Counted from the first letter of the stretch, positions 18,280 through 26,157 are shown. The stretch: 64,000 bases of DNA from Streptomyces sp. NBC_01788 (GCF_035917575.1 NZ_CP109090.1:3906001-3970000); one strand, 5' to 3'. Numbers and translations: made by a program. The notes: generated from the letters alone by a model not told the origin.

Positions 18280-19770
18280 CTAGTGGGCCACCACCAACCC
18301 CGAGTCTGCCCGCTCGGCGCGGCGGAGCAACGCGGCGGCCAGCAGACCGCCGAGCAGCACGGCCACCGCTCCGACGAGCTGGCTGGTCCCGAGCCCGGCG
18401 GAGAACGCGTCGGTCACCTGCCTCCGTTCCGCGGCCGACCCGGCGGCGGCCAGGGCCACCGGCAGGGACACCGCCGCGAACCGGGAGTTGAGCACCGCTC
18501 CGAGGACGGCCACCCCGAGCCCGTTGCCGAACTCCGCCAGGGTGCCGTTGATGCCCGCCCCGACGCCCGCCTTGGCCGGCGGGATCGCGCTCATGATGGC
18601 GTGGGCCATGGCCGGGTTGGCGATCGCGCAGCCCACGCCGATGAGCAGCAGTCCCAGCAGGGTGCCTGCGTATCCGCCGGAGGCGAGCGTGGCGATCGAC
18701 ACCAGCCCGCCGGACATCAGCACCATGCCGAGACCGACCGCCGCCGGGGTGCCCAGCCGCGTCGTCCACCGGGCCGCGAGTCCGGTGAAGTTCAGCGCCA
18801 CCACCGCCAGGGCCAGCGGCGCGGTGCGCAGTCCGGCCTCCAGGGGGCCGTAGCCGAGGACGAACTGAAGGTGCTGGGTGAGCAGGAACAGCGCGCCGCC
18901 CATGCCGAAGGTGATCAGCACCACCCCGGCGACCGCGCCCGTGAAGCGGCGGTCGCGGAAGAAGTGCATGTCGAGCATGGGATACGGGATCCGGCTCTCG
19001 TAGAGCGCGAAAAGGGCCAGGACCGCCACCGCCACGGCCGCCGTGACCAGCACCCGCGTCGACGTCCAGCCGTGCGCGGGGCCCGAGATGATCGCGTAGA
19101 CCAGCGAGGTCATGCCGATCGTGGACAGCAACGCGCCGAGCAGGTCGGGCCGGTCGCCTCGGGGGTTCCTGGACTCCGGGACGAGGACGAGGACCGCGAC
19201 CAGGCCCAGCAGGGCGACCGGCAGGTTGATCAAAAAGATCGCGCCCCACCAGAAGTGGTCCAGCATGAAGCCGCCGATCAGCGGGCCGATCGCGAAGCCG
19301 AGGGCGTTGACCGCGCTCCAGATGCCGATGGCCTTGGGGTGCTCTGCCGGGGCGAAGATCTGCATCGCCACGGCGAGCGTGGTGGTCAGCAGCAGCGCGC
19401 CACCGACGCCCATGCCCGCGCGGGCGGCGATCAACTGCCCGGTGGAGTCGGCGAACGCGGCGGCCAGCGAACCGATGCCGAACAGGACCAGCCCCGCCAC
19501 CAGCATCTTCTTGCGGCCGTACCGGTCGGCGGCGCTGCCCGCGGTCAGCAGCAGCCCGGACTGCACGAGCGAGTACGCGTTGATCATCCACTGGATGTCG
19601 GAGGTGGCCGCGCGCAGCTCACGGGTGAGGGACGGGATCGCGACGTTCAGGACGGTGTTGTCCAGCAGCACGGTGAGCTGGGCGAGGCAGATGACGCCGA
19701 GGATCAGCCAGCGCTGGGGGTGGCCCTGGGCGGCCGGGGAGGAGGTCTGCTCCGGCGAGGTCGTCGACAT
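18280..19770 (-). CDS. DHA2 family MFS multidrug exporter
   Basis: 496 residues with about 14 hydrophobic helices. Motif A (GSAADRYGRKKML), motif C (GFAIGPLIGG) and the early LDNTVLNVAIPSL block place it in the DHA2 (EmrB/QacA) group. Start is ATG 19770; a GTG nine bases earlier falls inside the operator palindrome and is less likely. A TACGGT box seven bases before the ATG suggests leaderless transcription, controlled by the TetR protein encoded after it. Substrate unknown. Confidence 0.9.
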   Translation of the reverse strand: MSTTSPEQTSSPAAQGHPQRWLILGVICLAQLTVLLDNTVLNVAIPSLTRELRAATSDIQWMINAYSLVQSGLLLTAGSAADRYGRKKMLVAGLVLFGIGSLAAAFADSTGQLIAARAGMGVGGALLLTTTLAVAMQIFAPAEHPKAIGIWSAVNALGFAIGPLIGGFMLDHFWWGAIFLINLPVALLGLVAVLVLVPESRNPRGDRPDLLGALLSTIGMTSLVYAIISGPAHGWTSTRVLVTAAVAVAVLALFALYESRIPYPMLDMHFFRDRRFTGAVAGVVLITFGMGGALFLLTQHLQFVLGYGPLEAGLRTAPLALAVVALNFTGLAARWTTRLGTPAAVGLGMVLMSGGLVSIATLASGGYAGTLLGLLLIGVGCAIANPAMAHAIMSAIPPAKAGVGAGINGTLAEFGNGLGVAVLGAVLNSRFAAVSLPVALAAAGSAAERRQVTDAFSAGLGTSQLVGAVAVLLGGLLAAALLRRAERADSGLVVAH

Positions 19771-19771
19771 G

Positions 19772-19786
19772 CTATACACCGTATAG
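19772..19786. promoter_or_regulatory. TetR-type operator palindrome overlapping the exporter promoter
   Basis: CTATAC-ACC-GTATAG is a perfect 6-bp inverted repeat with a 3-bp centre, one base from ATG 19770. It covers the presumed -10 box (TACGGT on the minus strand), so bound repressor would block initiation. Confidence 0.7.
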
Positions 19787-19881
19787 GGCCGTCTGTACGG
19801 CCCTCCGGCGGCTTGGGTGGCGGCGGACGGACCTCAGCGCGGCGACGGACGGACCTCAACGGCGCGGCGCGAGGCGCCCCC

Positions 19882-20619
19882 TCACGCGGCGGGCTTGATC
19901 AGGTAACCGGCCCCCCGCCGAGTGTGGATCATGGGTTCCCGGCCGGCGTCGATCTTGCGCCGCAGGTAGGAGATGTACAGCTCGACGACGTTGGCCTGCC
20001 CGCCGAAGTCGTACGACCAGACACGGTCCAGGATCTGAGCCTTGCTGAGCACGCGCCGCGGGTTGCGCATCAGGAAGCGCAGCAGCTCGAACTCGGTGGC
20101 GGTGAGGTGGATGTCCTCCCCGCCCCGCGACACCTCGTGGCTGTCCTCGTCCAGGCTGAGGTCGCCGACCACGAGCACGGAAGCGGAGCGCCGGTCGGCG
20201 GCACCCGAGCGCCGGATCAGCCCGCGCAGCCGCGCGACGACCTCCTCCACGCCGAACGGCTTGGTGACGCAGTCGTCCCCGCCCGCGGTCAGCCCGGCGA
20301 CGCGGTCCTCCGCGGCGTCCTTGGCGGTCAGGAAGAGGACGGGCACCCCGGGCAGTTCGCCGCGCAGCCGGCCCAGGACGGTGAGGCCGTCCATGTCGGG
20401 CAGCGTCATGGACAGGACGACGGCGTCGGGCCTGAACTCTCGCCCGGTCCGGACGGCGCCCTGCCCGTCCCGCGCGCTGCGGATCTGCCAGCCCTCGTAG
20501 CGCAGGGCCATGGACAGCAGATCGGTGATCGACTCCTCGTCGTCCACCACAAGCACCCGGACGGGGCTCCCGTCCGGCCTCAGCAGTTCGGTGTGCCCCT
20601 GGGGCGAGGTCGTGGTCAT
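19882..20619 (-). CDS. OmpR/PhoB-type response regulator lacking the phospho-acceptor Asp
   Basis: 245 residues: a receiver domain (about 20-132) and an OmpR/PhoB winged helix (about 150-243, ending YISYLRRKIDAG...IHTRRGAGYLIKP). The acidic pair D26-D27, T98 and K120 are kept, but the residue after beta-3 is Ser70 (VVLS-MTLPDMDG) where active receivers have Asp. The codon is TCC, so this is not a misreading. It therefore should not accept phosphate in the normal way. No kinase gene is adjacent. It may respond to a ligand or act constitutively. Confidence 0.9.
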   Translation of the reverse strand: MTTTSPQGHTELLRPDGSPVRVLVVDDEESITDLLSMALRYEGWQIRSARDGQGAVRTGREFRPDAVVLSMTLPDMDGLTVLGRLRGELPGVPVLFLTAKDAAEDRVAGLTAGGDDCVTKPFGVEEVVARLRGLIRRSGAADRRSASVLVVGDLSLDEDSHEVSRGGEDIHLTATEFELLRFLMRNPRRVLSKAQILDRVWSYDFGGQANVVELYISYLRRKIDAGREPMIHTRRGAGYLIKPAA

Positions 20620-20640
20620 GGGGGACAGCCTTCAGGGAGC

Positions 20641-20683
20641 CTCTGAGAGCAGACTTTCACCTGTCTGTGATTTCTCTGAGAAA
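20641..20683. promoter_or_regulatory. palindromes upstream of the atypical response regulator
   Basis: CTCTGAGAG (20641-20649) and TTTCTC-T-GAGAAA (20671-20683) are perfect short palindromes sharing a CTC...GAG core, 22-64 bases before the response-regulator start. They are possible autoregulatory sites. Confidence 0.35.
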
Positions 20684-20799
20684 CCCACAGGCGGCTCTCA
20701 GGAAGAGCCTGGGAGCCACGTGTCCCGACCGCAGCGGCCCCTGAGGCCCCGGCGGTCCGGAAGTCTCCCTCGTGGCAGGGCACTTCCGTCCCGCGGGCT

Positions 20800-21696
20800 T
20801 CAGAACAAGCCGTCCTGCAGCCCGTTCTGCCGCCCGCCCTCCATGCCCGCCGGATTCCGCAACTCCCGTACCGGCATGGTGAATCCCACACCGTGGGCGG
20901 GCCGCAGCTCCCAGCCGGCCATCAGCCGGGTGTCGAGCACGACGACCCCGCCACCGGCAACCAGGTGCAGATCGGGCCCGGCGGCCGCGATCAGCTCGCC
21001 GCTCACCATCCCGCCCGCGACGAGTTCGGTCACCGCGCCCACGGCGGCCGGCAGATCGGTCAGCCCGAAGATCCCGGCGTGGTCGACGGGCCGGAAGGGC
21101 TCACGCTCCAGCGACTCCGGCCAGCCGCCGAGCGCGGTGGCCCGCGCGTGCAGCTCTTCGATCTCGGCGGCCCGCTCGGCCTCGGTCACCGGCAGCGCGG
21201 ACCGTACGGCCCGCTTCTCGGCGTACGGAATCCGGTCCGGGACCCCGAGCGCGGCGCGCAGCAGCTCCTCGGTTCGCCGCGCCGCCATGAGCGGACCCGC
21301 GCCCAGCCAGCTGAAGCAGACGGCTCCCTGCTCAAGCAGCCGCGCCGAGCCCCGCTCGACGGCCGTGATCCCGGCCTTGACCATGCCGGGCCCGAACCAC
21401 GCCAGATATACGTGGTAGGGCCGCGGGTCGTCCGCGAACGTGTCCGCTGCAACGGAGTGCGCCCGGTCCAGCCGGGCACATTCCTCGCACCGCGCCCCCG
21501 CGCTCCGCCTCGGCACCGCCGCCCGGAGCGGACACGCGTGCCCCCGCGCTCCCACGCATGTACGCACTCCCCCTTCCGCGACCTCGAAGGCCACCCGCTT
21601 CCCCCACGGCAGCGCACTCGGCCGCCCGCCGTCCCACACCAGCACAGGACCGTCCGCGGACCACCGCATCCCCGAGCACTTCCACACCCGCGTCAT
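20800..21696 (-). CDS. DUF2797 family protein
   Basis: 298 residues. An N-terminal beta-rich part is followed by a probable zinc site (Cys in CVGARGHACPL and CEECARL, about 47-74). A segment VYLAWFGPGMVKAGIT at about 96-111 resembles the first strand pair of GIY-YIG nucleases, and Arg/Glu residues follow in the expected helix. DUF2797 is widespread in actinobacteria with no proven role; the GIY-YIG likeness suggests nucleic-acid handling. It precedes the response regulator on the same strand by 181 bases. Confidence 0.8.
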   Translation of the reverse strand: MTRVWKCSGMRWSADGPVLVWDGGRPSALPWGKRVAFEVAEGGVRTCVGARGHACPLRAAVPRRSAGARCEECARLDRAHSVAADTFADDPRPYHVYLAWFGPGMVKAGITAVERGSARLLEQGAVCFSWLGAGPLMAARRTEELLRAALGVPDRIPYAEKRAVRSALPVTEAERAAEIEELHARATALGGWPESLEREPFRPVDHAGIFGLTDLPAAVGAVTELVAGGMVSGELIAAAGPDLHLVAGGGVVVLDTRLMAGWELRPAHGVGFTMPVRELRNPAGMEGGRQNGLQDGLF

Positions 21697-22064
21697 CCCT
21701 TGCGAGAGTACGGGGCCCCACTGACAACACCCCGACCGCGAGCGCGGGGTACCACCAACCCGACTTCCCCGTCCTGGGATCCGTCTGCCAGTAGCACCCG
21801 AGGAACCAGTACGCCGAGGTGTCGTCGGTGCGCTGATAGCCCCTCAGCATCCGGCCGAGGGCCCGCTCTGGGGGAGGCACCTCGGTCCCAGGCGCCAGCC
21901 GTTGAGGTCGTAGCGCTGGTATTCGGATGGTATTCGGTCTGCGGGGCGGTGTTGCTTCCACGGCTGCGCTGCGTGGTCGGGCAGCGCGGCGCGTTCTTCC
22001 CAGGGCGAAGGCGTCACGGACGGTCAACCGGTCCGCGAGGGACTCCTGGTTCGCTGCGAGTGGT
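21697..22064. other. gap with a possible gene remnant
   Basis: No complete gene. On the minus strand at about 21715-21855 one frame reads MLRGYQRTDDTSAYWFLGCY then WQTDPRTGKSGWWYPALAV. It is rich in Trp, Tyr and Phe, unlike chance frames in GC-rich DNA, but it runs into the DUF2797 gene out of frame and has no clear end. It may be the remnant of a lost gene. Confidence 0.3.
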
Positions 22065-22076
22065 TAGGCTCCGGCT

Positions 22077-22310
22077 ATGGGATCAGCGCGGCCTGGTGAG
22101 TCTGCGGGCAGGCAGAGCTTCGGGAGCCGATGGCAGGCGGTCTGCGGCGGAGTGGTCAAACGGCCGTGGTTGTTCTTCAGCTGGCTCGCCCTCGCCGCTT
22201 TGGTGGTGGGAGCGCAGCACTGGGTGCCGCAGCCGTGGTCGGCGGCCGCCTATCCGATCGCGTTGATCACTGCCCTGTGGCTCCTCGGCCGGGCAACGCC
22301 CAGGAAGTGA
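22077..22310 (+). CDS. small two-helix membrane protein
   Basis: 77 residues from ATG 22077. TAGGCT lies six bases upstream (22065-22070), a leaderless pattern. A basic N-terminus precedes two hydrophobic helices (about 28-47 and 53-70) joined by a short loop, ending in Arg/Lys. No known domain. It sits directly beside the tRNA-Arg integration site. Confidence 0.55.
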   Translation: MGSARPGESAGRQSFGSRWQAVCGGVVKRPWLFFSWLALAALVVGAQHWVPQPWSAAAYPIALITALWLLGRATPRK

Positions 22311-22358
22311 GCCCACCCCCGAACACGGTCGCCGTCGGCCACTGCCGTCAGGACAAAC

Positions 22359-22396
22359 GCCAGAAACCCTGTGGATCACTCCACAGGGTTTCTGGC
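22359..22396. terminator. original tRNA-Arg terminator, now separated from its tRNA
   Basis: Perfect 16-bp inverted repeat (GCCAGAAACCCTGTGG and its complement) with loop ATCACT. It lies just outside the displaced 3' tRNA fragment at 22401, in the place a terminator would hold after the intact tRNA before insertion. Confidence 0.7.
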
Positions 22397-22400
22397 GTGC

Positions 22401-22444
22401 TGTGCACTCGGCAGGATTCGAACCTGCAACCTTCTGATCCGTAG
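22401..22444 (-). repeat. displaced 3' half of tRNA-Arg (distal attachment site)
   Basis: A 44-bp identical copy of the 3' part of tRNA-Arg(ACG) (anticodon loop to acceptor end and flank). The partner copy is 25886-25929 inside the intact tRNA. The pair marks the ends of the integrated element. Confidence 0.85.
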
Positions 22445-22550
22445 GCGCGTGCAGGTCGCAGTCGATCAAGTCGCAGAAGCCATCCAATGCACCAACGTCG
22501 CACCTTGCTTCAGGTAACCGTCCGTGACTATGCACCGCTGTCCGCGCTTG

Positions 22551-22573
22551 TTGATGTCAGCTGCTGATGTCAG
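22551..22573 (+). repeat. left arm-type repeat of the element
   Basis: TTGATGTCAGC, three bases, then TGATGTCA. The same pattern in the same direction occurs at 25826-25847 near the other end. Confidence 0.5.
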
Positions 22574-22579
22574 CACCGC

Positions 22580-22724
22580 GCGTCCGCGCCGAGGACCGCA
22601 TCCGCGCCGCCCGTTCCACCGGCCTGCGCAACCTGCCCTGCACGACACGCCCCAGAGCCAGATCTGGCTGGAGATCATCCAGATCGCCCTCGACCGGCTC
22701 GAAGCTCTGCCCAACCCTGGCTGA
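22580..22724 (+). pseudogene. IS1380-like transposase C-terminal remnant
   Basis: The frame around 22580-22640 reads VRAEDRIRAARSTGLRNLP; a shifted frame continues HDTPQSQIWLEIIQIALD and then RLEALPNPG followed by a stop. From memory of the IS1380 family these blocks belong to the transposase C-terminus, but about 60 residues between ALD and the LPNPG end are missing, and a frameshift separates the first two blocks. It is dead. Confidence 0.6.
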
Positions 22725-22851
22725 CCAGCAGCATCCCATCCCTGCTACCAGCACCATCACAACCGGAGCCGTGGAACCCGGCGCCCACCCGGCACGACAG
22801 CCGGACCATCAGCCCTGCCCGCAAGCAGAAATCTTCACTCTGAACGAGCAA

Positions 22852-22879
22852 AGGGATCGTCAGCAAGCTGACGATCCCT
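22852..22879. terminator. hairpin after the IS remnant
   Basis: AGGGATCGTCAG-CAAG-CTGACGATCCCT is a perfect 12-bp inverted repeat, placed between the transposase remnant and the convergent oxidase gene. Confidence 0.6.
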
Positions 22880-22979
22880 CATGCAAGATCGAGGCTAACG
22901 ACACCCCTTCGACTGCACGGGCCCTTCTGCGTGAAAGGCCGAGCCTGACCGTAGCGGGGCCCCGACGGCGAACTGTCGA

Positions 22980-24506
22980 TCAGCGTGACGCGGGCGGGAT
23001 GCTCTGCTCGTACTGGAAGACGTTGTAGGGGTCGTACTTCGCCTTGATCTCGCGCAGCCGCTCGAAGTGGCGTCTCCCCCAGTAGGCGGTCTCCCACTCC
23101 TGCATGCCGACGTTCGGCACGTTGACGTAGGCGCCGTCCACGAAGCTGCGCATCGCCTGGCTGAATTCGGCGGTCCAGGCCTGGCACGTCGAGGTGAGCG
23201 GGTCGCAGACGCCTGGTGTCGTTGAAGGAGTCCCCCAGGCTGCGCCGATCTCGCCGTAGAAGATCGCGTCGCGGTGCACGAACGCGGTGCCGCCGCGGGG
23301 CTCCTTCTTGATCGCCCCGCCGAAGGCATCGACGAAGTAGTTGCTGTCCTCCGTGGGAGCGTTTCGCATGTAGTAGCCGATGACGTCGATCGCCTTCTTC
23401 GGGAACAGCTTCTTGGCGAACTGCGAGAAGAACTTCACGTTGGCGGGCTCCTGCGAGCGCGGGACCTGGGCTCCGGCAAAGATGGGGCCCCAGTTACCGA
23501 CCTGCACCTTCACATCGGGCGTGCCGATCGACAGGATCGGGGCCAGCATCTTTCTGGCCTCTGCCGCCGTGCCCTCCGCGAGCCACGCGAACAGCAGGAT
23601 CTGCGACTTGTGGATTTCGACTTCGGATCCGAGGCGGTTGTCGGCGAACGGTACCGTACGCTGCCATGCATCGAAGATCCCATGCAGGTCCGTAAGGCCG
23701 TCCCAGGTCGCCTGCACATAGGCGATGCGCTTGAGCGGGTGCACCTTGTAGGTGAGTTGCGTGACGATTCCGAAGTTGCCGTTTCCCGCCCCACGGAGCG
23801 CCCAGAGCAGGTCTGAGTGGTCCTTCAGGTCGGCATGGATCACCTTGGCGCAGTCGCGACCCGACGGGACGACGACCTCGGTCCCGATCAGGCTGTCGCA
23901 GGCCATGCCGAGCCAGCGGTTGAGGGGGCCGAGGCCGCCGCCGACCGTCGCACCGACCAAGCCGACGCTGCCCTCGCTTCCGGTCGTGACCGCGAGGTCC
24001 CGCTTGGCGAGCGTCGTCACCGCTTCCAACTGGGTCAGGCCGGCGCCGACCGTCGCGATACGAGCGTCGGTGTCGATGTGGACCGACTTGAGCTGGCTGA
24101 CGTCGATCACGATGCCGTTGTCGATGTTCGACCAGCCCTCAAGGGCGTGGCGGCCGCTGCGTACCCGCAGTGCGACGTTGTGCTGCCGCGCCCAGGTGAG
24201 GGCGTTCACCACGTCCTGGGTCTTCTGGGCGAAGACGATGACCAGCGGGTAGTGAGAGAACAGCTGGTCGTAGTCGATGCGGTCATCCGTGTACGAGGCG
24301 TCACCGGGGCGGACGACGTGACCAGTCAGCTTCGCCGGCGGACATCCCGACGACCCTTTAGCCGGGTCGCCCGCGGCCAGAAGGCCCGAGGTGCTCGCGG
24401 CCGCAATGTCCGGCGCGCCTGCGGCCGTAAGGCCCGGGACGACGATCGCCCCGGCGCCGGCGGCCGCTGACGCCCTGAGCAGGTAGCGGCGGGAAAAATC
24501 GCTCAA
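22980..24506 (-). CDS. Tat-exported FAD-linked oxidase (berberine-bridge/PCMH type)
   Basis: 508 residues from TTG 24506; GAGAGGAT is eight bases upstream. A twin-arginine signal (SRRYLLRA, 5-12) ends near residue 46. The PCMH FAD domain spans about 60-260, and a C-terminal berberine-like segment ends YDPYNVFQYEQSIPP. H120 (SGRHALEG) and C203 (GMACDS) stand where family members attach FAD twice (6-S-cysteinyl and 8-alpha-histidyl), so the enzyme should be bicovalently flavinylated. These enzymes oxidise sugars, alkaloids or natural-product alcohols with O2. It appears intact although the element around it is decayed. Confidence 0.88.
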   Translation of the reverse strand: MSDFSRRYLLRASAAAGAGAIVVPGLTAAGAPDIAAASTSGLLAAGDPAKGSSGCPPAKLTGHVVRPGDASYTDDRIDYDQLFSHYPLVIVFAQKTQDVVNALTWARQHNVALRVRSGRHALEGWSNIDNGIVIDVSQLKSVHIDTDARIATVGAGLTQLEAVTTLAKRDLAVTTGSEGSVGLVGATVGGGLGPLNRWLGMACDSLIGTEVVVPSGRDCAKVIHADLKDHSDLLWALRGAGNGNFGIVTQLTYKVHPLKRIAYVQATWDGLTDLHGIFDAWQRTVPFADNRLGSEVEIHKSQILLFAWLAEGTAAEARKMLAPILSIGTPDVKVQVGNWGPIFAGAQVPRSQEPANVKFFSQFAKKLFPKKAIDVIGYYMRNAPTEDSNYFVDAFGGAIKKEPRGGTAFVHRDAIFYGEIGAAWGTPSTTPGVCDPLTSTCQAWTAEFSQAMRSFVDGAYVNVPNVGMQEWETAYWGRRHFERLREIKAKYDPYNVFQYEQSIPPASR

Positions 24507-24698
24507 GGTCCAGATCCTCTCGATCGGGCTACGCCGGTACGCGGCTGAGGGAGCCCTTACCCGCCAACCGCCGGGCAGTCCTTTGTGGTCGACCCCCGCA
24601 CGGTAACGGGGCGGCCATGCGGTGTTTCCCGACACGCCAATTGAGGACGATGACGACAGCCTGAAGGAGTAACTCAGCGGGATCCCGTCATAACCGGT

Positions 24699-25526
24699 TT
24701 GGGATGCACCGCGTTCGAGCCCGGGTCCGGGAAGACGCGGGCGCTGGAGATCGTGGAAACGCTCGTGCCGCAGCCCATGACGGCCGTAAACGCGTCCGTC
24801 GCAGCCCTGTTCCGCAGCGTGTCCAGCGGGAACGGCAAGCCGACGATCCTTTTCGACGAGATCGACACCGTCTTCGGCCCCAAGGCCGGGGACAACGAGG
24901 AGCTGCGCGGCTTCCTGAACGCCGGACACCGGCGTACCGGCGTCACCTACCGGTGTATCGGCGACGGCGGACAGCAGACCGTGCAGGCGTTCCCCTCCTA
25001 CTGCGCCGTCGCGGTCGCCGGACTCGGCTCGCTCCCGGACACAATCCTCAGCCGCTCCGTCATCATCCGCATGCGCCGGCGCGCACGGAACGAAAAGGTG
25101 GAGCCCTTCCGGGCCCGCGTCCACGAGGCCGAGGGCCACAAGCTCCCCGACCGGCTTGCCGCATGGGCCGAACACGCCCGCGGCTTCGTCATGGGCGCCT
25201 GGCCGGAGATGCCCGACGGCGTCACCGACCGGCCGGCCGACGTGTGGGAACCGCTGCTCGCCATCGCCGACGCCATCGGCGGCCACTGGCCCGAGCGGGC
25301 CCGCGCCGCGTGCGTGACCCTCGTGACCGCCTCCCGCGCCAACGACAAGGGCAGCATCGGCGTCCGGCTGCTCACCGACCTGCGCGACCACGTCCTGACC
25401 GGCATCGACCGTCTGCCCGCCGTCGCGATCCTGGACCGGCTCAACGCCCTGGACGATGCCCCGTGGGCCGACCTGCACGGCAAGCCGCTCGACAACCGGC
25501 GCCTGTCCCGGATGCTCGCGGCCTGA
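24699..25526 (+). pseudogene. truncated DUF3631 ATPase of a mobile element
   Basis: 275 codons that open abruptly just before a Walker A motif (EPGSGKTR), with Walker B ILFDEIDTVF about 40 residues later, then a helical domain ending RLSRMLAA and a stop. DUF3631 proteins in AICEs and phages are longer at both ends. The N-terminus is missing and the C-terminus stops at a CGGATGCTC sequence that recurs in the integrase start, a likely deletion joint. TTG 24699 has no ribosome site. Confidence 0.75.
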
Positions 25527-25531
25527 ACCGG

Positions 25532-25807
25532 ATGCTCACCATCCTGTGCCGGGACGCCGGCGTACGACGGGTGCGGGTGCACGACCTCCGACACACGTGC
25601 GCGTCGCTGCTGCTCGCCCAGGGCGTGGACGCTCGCACAATCATGGAAACGCTCGGGCACAGCACGATCACGATGACGCTGGACACCTACGCGCACGTGA
25701 TGAGCACGACGCTCCGGGCCGCCGCCGCCCGGATGGACGACGCACTGGGCCTGGACGAGCCGGCGGAGGAATCAGACGGCGATCAGGAGCCGCACGCCGA
25801 GGAGTAA
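25532..25807 (+). pseudogene. C-terminal fragment of a tyrosine integrase
   Basis: 91 codons hold only the end of the catalytic domain: HDLRHT (H17, R20), LGHS (H43) and the nucleophile Tyr53 in TLDTYAHV. The core-binding domain and first catalytic Arg are missing, so it cannot recombine alone. It lies 80 bases from the tRNA, as expected for the integrase of this element. The acidic tail DEPAEESDGDQEPHAEE is intact. Confidence 0.85.
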
Positions 25808-25825
25808 TCGTCACTTCGGGCTGCG

Positions 25826-25847
25826 TTGATGTCAGCCATTGATGTCA
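25826..25847 (+). repeat. right arm-type repeat of the element
   Basis: TTGATGTCAGC, three bases, then TGATGTCA, matching the copy at 22551-22573. It is probably an integrase arm-binding site next to the core site. Confidence 0.5.
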
Positions 25848-25882
25848 AAGGCCCCTCAGGATGATCCTGAGGGGCCTTTGAC
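25844..25882. terminator. terminator directly after tRNA-Arg
   Basis: Perfect 19-bp inverted repeat (GTCAAAGGCCCCTCAGGAT and its complement) around one G, ending CCTTTGAC. It was brought in by the element and now ends tRNA-Arg transcription (minus strand); on the plus strand it also ends the integrase stub. Confidence 0.85.
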
Positions 25883-25887
25883 CTGTG

Positions 25888-25960
25888 TGCACTCGGCAGG
25901 ATTCGAACCTGCAACCTTCTGATCCGTAGTCAGATGCTCTATCCGTTAAGCTACGAGTGC
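25888..25960 (-). tRNA. tRNA-Arg(ACG)
   Basis: 73 nt. Acceptor GCACTCG/CGAGTGC, discriminator A, anticodon stem TCTGA/TCAGA with loop CTACGGA, anticodon ACG (25925-25927). It is a substrate of TadA, which makes I34. It serves as the attachment site of the adjacent element, which restores its 3' end. Confidence 0.97.
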
Positions 25961-26113
25961 TTGTTCTGCTTTTCGTCTTCGCTTCGGTCCCTTCTGGGCC
26001 CCTCGCGGCGACAGGAAGAACATTACATGACTGCCGCCGCCATGTGAAATCCATTCCCCCCACCCCTTGTGACCTGCGGAAACAAGGTTGAAAGCGAGCC
26101 GGAGCCGGTAACG

Positions 26114-26147
26114 CCGAAGCCCCGGTCGGGAGAGACCGGGGCTTCGG
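26114..26147. terminator. terminator after tRNA-Ser(GCT)
   Basis: CCGAAGCCCCGGTC and GACCGGGGCTTCGG form a perfect 14-bp stem with loop GGGAGA, just 3' of the minus-strand tRNA. Confidence 0.8.
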
Positions 26148-26157
26148 TGATCATGCG

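Larger units (their letters stand above)
22401..25929. mobile_element. decayed integrative element in tRNA-Arg(ACG)
   Basis: About 3.5 kb bounded by 44-bp direct repeats of the tRNA 3' end. It contains, in order: an IS1380-like transposase remnant, a Tat-exported FAD oxidase, a truncated DUF3631 ATPase and the last 91 residues of a tyrosine integrase 80 bases from the tRNA. Related arm-type repeats lie near both ends. Actinomycete integrative and conjugative elements (AICEs) have this integrase-next-to-tRNA layout. Replication and transfer genes are missing, so it is a relic unable to move by itself. Confidence 0.85.

Noticed and set aside
17068..20646. A 1192-codon open frame on the plus strand
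   Set aside because: It is the antisense shadow of the TetR, MFS and response-regulator genes; its composition is Gly/Arg/His-rich with no domains.
22083..22535. A small minus-strand frame with the phrase GSNPAE
   Set aside because: It is a translation through the tRNA-Arg 3' fragment, a common false gene call.
25845..26063. Minus-strand 72-codon frame over tRNA-Arg
   Set aside because: It covers the tRNA and its terminator and ends in translated tRNA sequence.
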